Shown here one piece after another: positions 61,290 to 62,599 of a DNA stretch of 62,599 bases. Position numbers and translations under genes: made by a program. The stretch's first letter is position 1; the number at the start of each line of letters is the position of its first letter. The DNA comes from Planctomycetota bacterium (GTDB lineage Bacteria; Planctomycetota; Planctomycetia; Pirellulales; UBA1268). A model generated the notes under the pieces. That model saw nothing but the letters and a program-made list of their open reading frames with translations, made no database searches and was not told the DNA's origin. Location of the stretch: NCBI GenBank assembly GCA_016872555.1, contig VGZO01000025.1, forward strand, positions 1-62,599, given 5' to 3'.

Positions 61290-62522
61290 TCACCGCGGCG
61301 GGAGCATGTTCACGTAGAGCTTGACGTTGTGGGTCGCGCGGCCGACGGCGACGATGTCGGGGCGGCCGTCGCCGGTGAGGTCACCGACGGCGATGTCCTC
61401 GACCGCCACGCCGCCGGCGTCGAGCACGCTCCGCTCCCAGTGCCGTCCGGTGGCATCGGCCCGGTAGACCGCCACCGTCGGCCCGTGGCCGGCGACCGCC
61501 GACGGGTCGCTCGACCCGAAGACGATCTCGTCGCCGCCGTCGCCGTCGAGATCGACCGTCGCCAGGGCGTGGCCGCGTACGTAGCCCACGTCGATCACCG
61601 CGCGCTCCCAGGGGGCCAGCACTCCTCCGGCCGACGGGTGGCACACCGCCACCGCCGTGCCGTGCATCGGTTCGACCGTGACGAAAAACGGCGTGCCGTC
61701 GGCGTGGCGGCCGAGGCGGATCTCCCCCGCGCCGTCGCTGTTGGGCGCCGAGCCGGCGATGCCGGGGGAGAGCTGCTCCCGCGTGGTATTGGCGCCGCGG
61801 ATCAGGTGCACCCCCTCGCGGCTGGCGGTCAGCGTGTCGGTCGGCCCGTCGCCATCGACGTCGGCGTGGGTGTGGTTGTGCATCCGATTGAGGGTGCGGT
61901 CGAGGACGGTGGGGAGCCAGCGGTCCATCGCCGGGTCGGCGGGCACTGCCAGCGCCGTCAACTCCACCCCTGCCGCCCCGGCCACCGCCGTCAGTGGCGA
62001 CACGACCAGCTGCGGGCCGCCCGTGCCGAGGACGTCGGCGAACCGCATCCGGTGGGTGGAGTGGAGCGGGCCGATGCCGTGGACGGTTCAGGGTTCGTCG
62101 AGGCTGTTCCCGCGGCTGAGCCAGTGGAGCGTGCCGGTCGTCGGCCACGAGGCGCCAAGCGCGAAATCGATCTGCCCGTCGCCGTCGATGTCGTGCGCCG
62201 CGATGCAGACGTTGTCGCGCGGCGTCTGGTCGTGGATGACGGTGTGTTTCTGCCACGCGCCGTCGGGCAATGCCGGTGCCGCATACCACAGGACGGCCCG
62301 CTCCGTGACCACGACGATGTCTTGCCGGCCGTCGCCATCGACGTCGGCGAGCGTGACGGCGTAGCAGATTTCACCGGCATGGGGATCGACGACCCGCTGC
62401 GTGAAGCCGCTCTCCGCGGCGCGGGCGGCCGGCCCGAGGGGCGCCAGGAGCACAGGCCCGACGGCCGCGAGCGACACGGCCGCCGACCACCAGCGCCCGA
62501 TCGACCAGCCGAGCCGGCGCAT
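61290..62522 (-). pseudogene. FG-GAP/VCBS repeat protein interrupted by one stop codon
   Basis: A single frame encodes a 410-codon secreted protein: a signal peptide (S-A-A-V-S-L-A-A-V-G-P-V-L-L-A), then repeats with L-A-D-V-D-G-D-G-R-Q-D-I-V-V, A-A-H-D-I-D-G-D-G-Q-I-D-F-A, H-A-D-V-D-G-D-G-P-T-D and V-G-D-L-T-G-D-G-R-P-D-I-V-A. These D-x-D-x-D-G Ca-binding FG-GAP repeats form a beta-propeller. One TGA (62088-62090) interrupts the frame after S-L-D-E-P and before T-V-H-G-I-G, where TGG (Trp) would restore it. Everything else is intact, so this is a recent nonsense mutation, a sequence error, or a stop that is sometimes read through. Confidence 0.85.
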
Positions 62523-62599
62523 GGAGTTTCTCCGAAGCGTGAGCAGGGTCGCGGCGGCAGCGCCGCAGATGCCACCGGTGCGCCGTCAGACCAATTCCG

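Overview
The window is about 62.6 kb of very GC-rich DNA. Several families point to a planctomycete of the Pirellulales type: a PSCyt1/DUF1549/DUF1553 cytochrome next to a DUF1501 protein, a PEP-CTERM protein with beta-strand repeats, PQQ-like beta-propellers with secretion signals, an FG-GAP protein and a TAT-exported TIM-barrel protein. No rRNA or phage structural genes are visible. The single tRNA is tRNA-Asn(GUU).

Layout. 1-0.7 kb: the end of an ISL3 transposase, apparently inserted in a PEP-CTERM-type gene. 0.7-3.9 kb: gcvP behind a tandem glycine riboswitch. 4-6.7 kb: a nucleotidyltransferase with a small overlapping partner, then a GHKL (Hsp90/MutL-like) ATPase carrying an Ig-like domain. 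6.8-12.4 kb: a phosphonate-catabolism island of two divergent transcription units (FAD oxidase, phosphonatase and alcohol dehydrogenase on one side; DUF5690 membrane protein and HpnZ-type dehydrogenase on the other). 12.8-17.2 kb: the PSD1/DUF1501 pair. 17.2-21 kb: a gene graveyard with shards of a glycan-synthesis protein, an S41 peptidase, a CPBP protease, an M56 peptidase and a DUF2075 protein, around a BlaI-type repressor with two matching operator dyads. 21-25 kb: the inorganic-carbon pair dabB-dabA. 25-34.5 kb: accessory DNA with IS701 and IS256 shards, small single-domain genes (GNATs, cupins, RidA-GNAT fusion), a VapBC pair, more pseudogenes and an MNT/HEPN pair. 34.5-38.4 kb: tRNA-Asn, an RsbW/STAS pair, and groES-groEL behind a cluster of palindromes. 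38.5-43 kb: a minus-strand surface-polysaccharide cluster. 43-45.8 kb: feoA-feoB-small membrane protein behind a Fur-like box. 45.9-62.5 kb: housekeeping and secreted proteins (bioD, galT-like, peroxiredoxin, diacylglycerol kinase, aqpZ, hisI, two beta-propellers, a C45/alpha-beta hydrolase fusion, the PEP-CTERM protein and others).

How the genes fit together. The phosphonate island reads as a route that oxidises an aminophosphonate to phosphonoacetaldehyde, cleaves it to acetaldehyde and phosphate, and disposes of the aldehyde through dehydrogenases, with DUF5690 as the candidate transporter. The feo genes form an iron-regulated uptake unit. The PEP-CTERM gene has what looks like a sigma-54 promoter with three upstream dyads, the arrangement expected for an enhancer-binding activator.

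Other points of interest are the frequency of chimeric pseudogene joints, a HEPN protein that has lost its catalytic region, and an otherwise intact FG-GAP gene broken by one TGG-to-TGA change. All functional calls come from reading translated sequence and motif memory; no database search was run.
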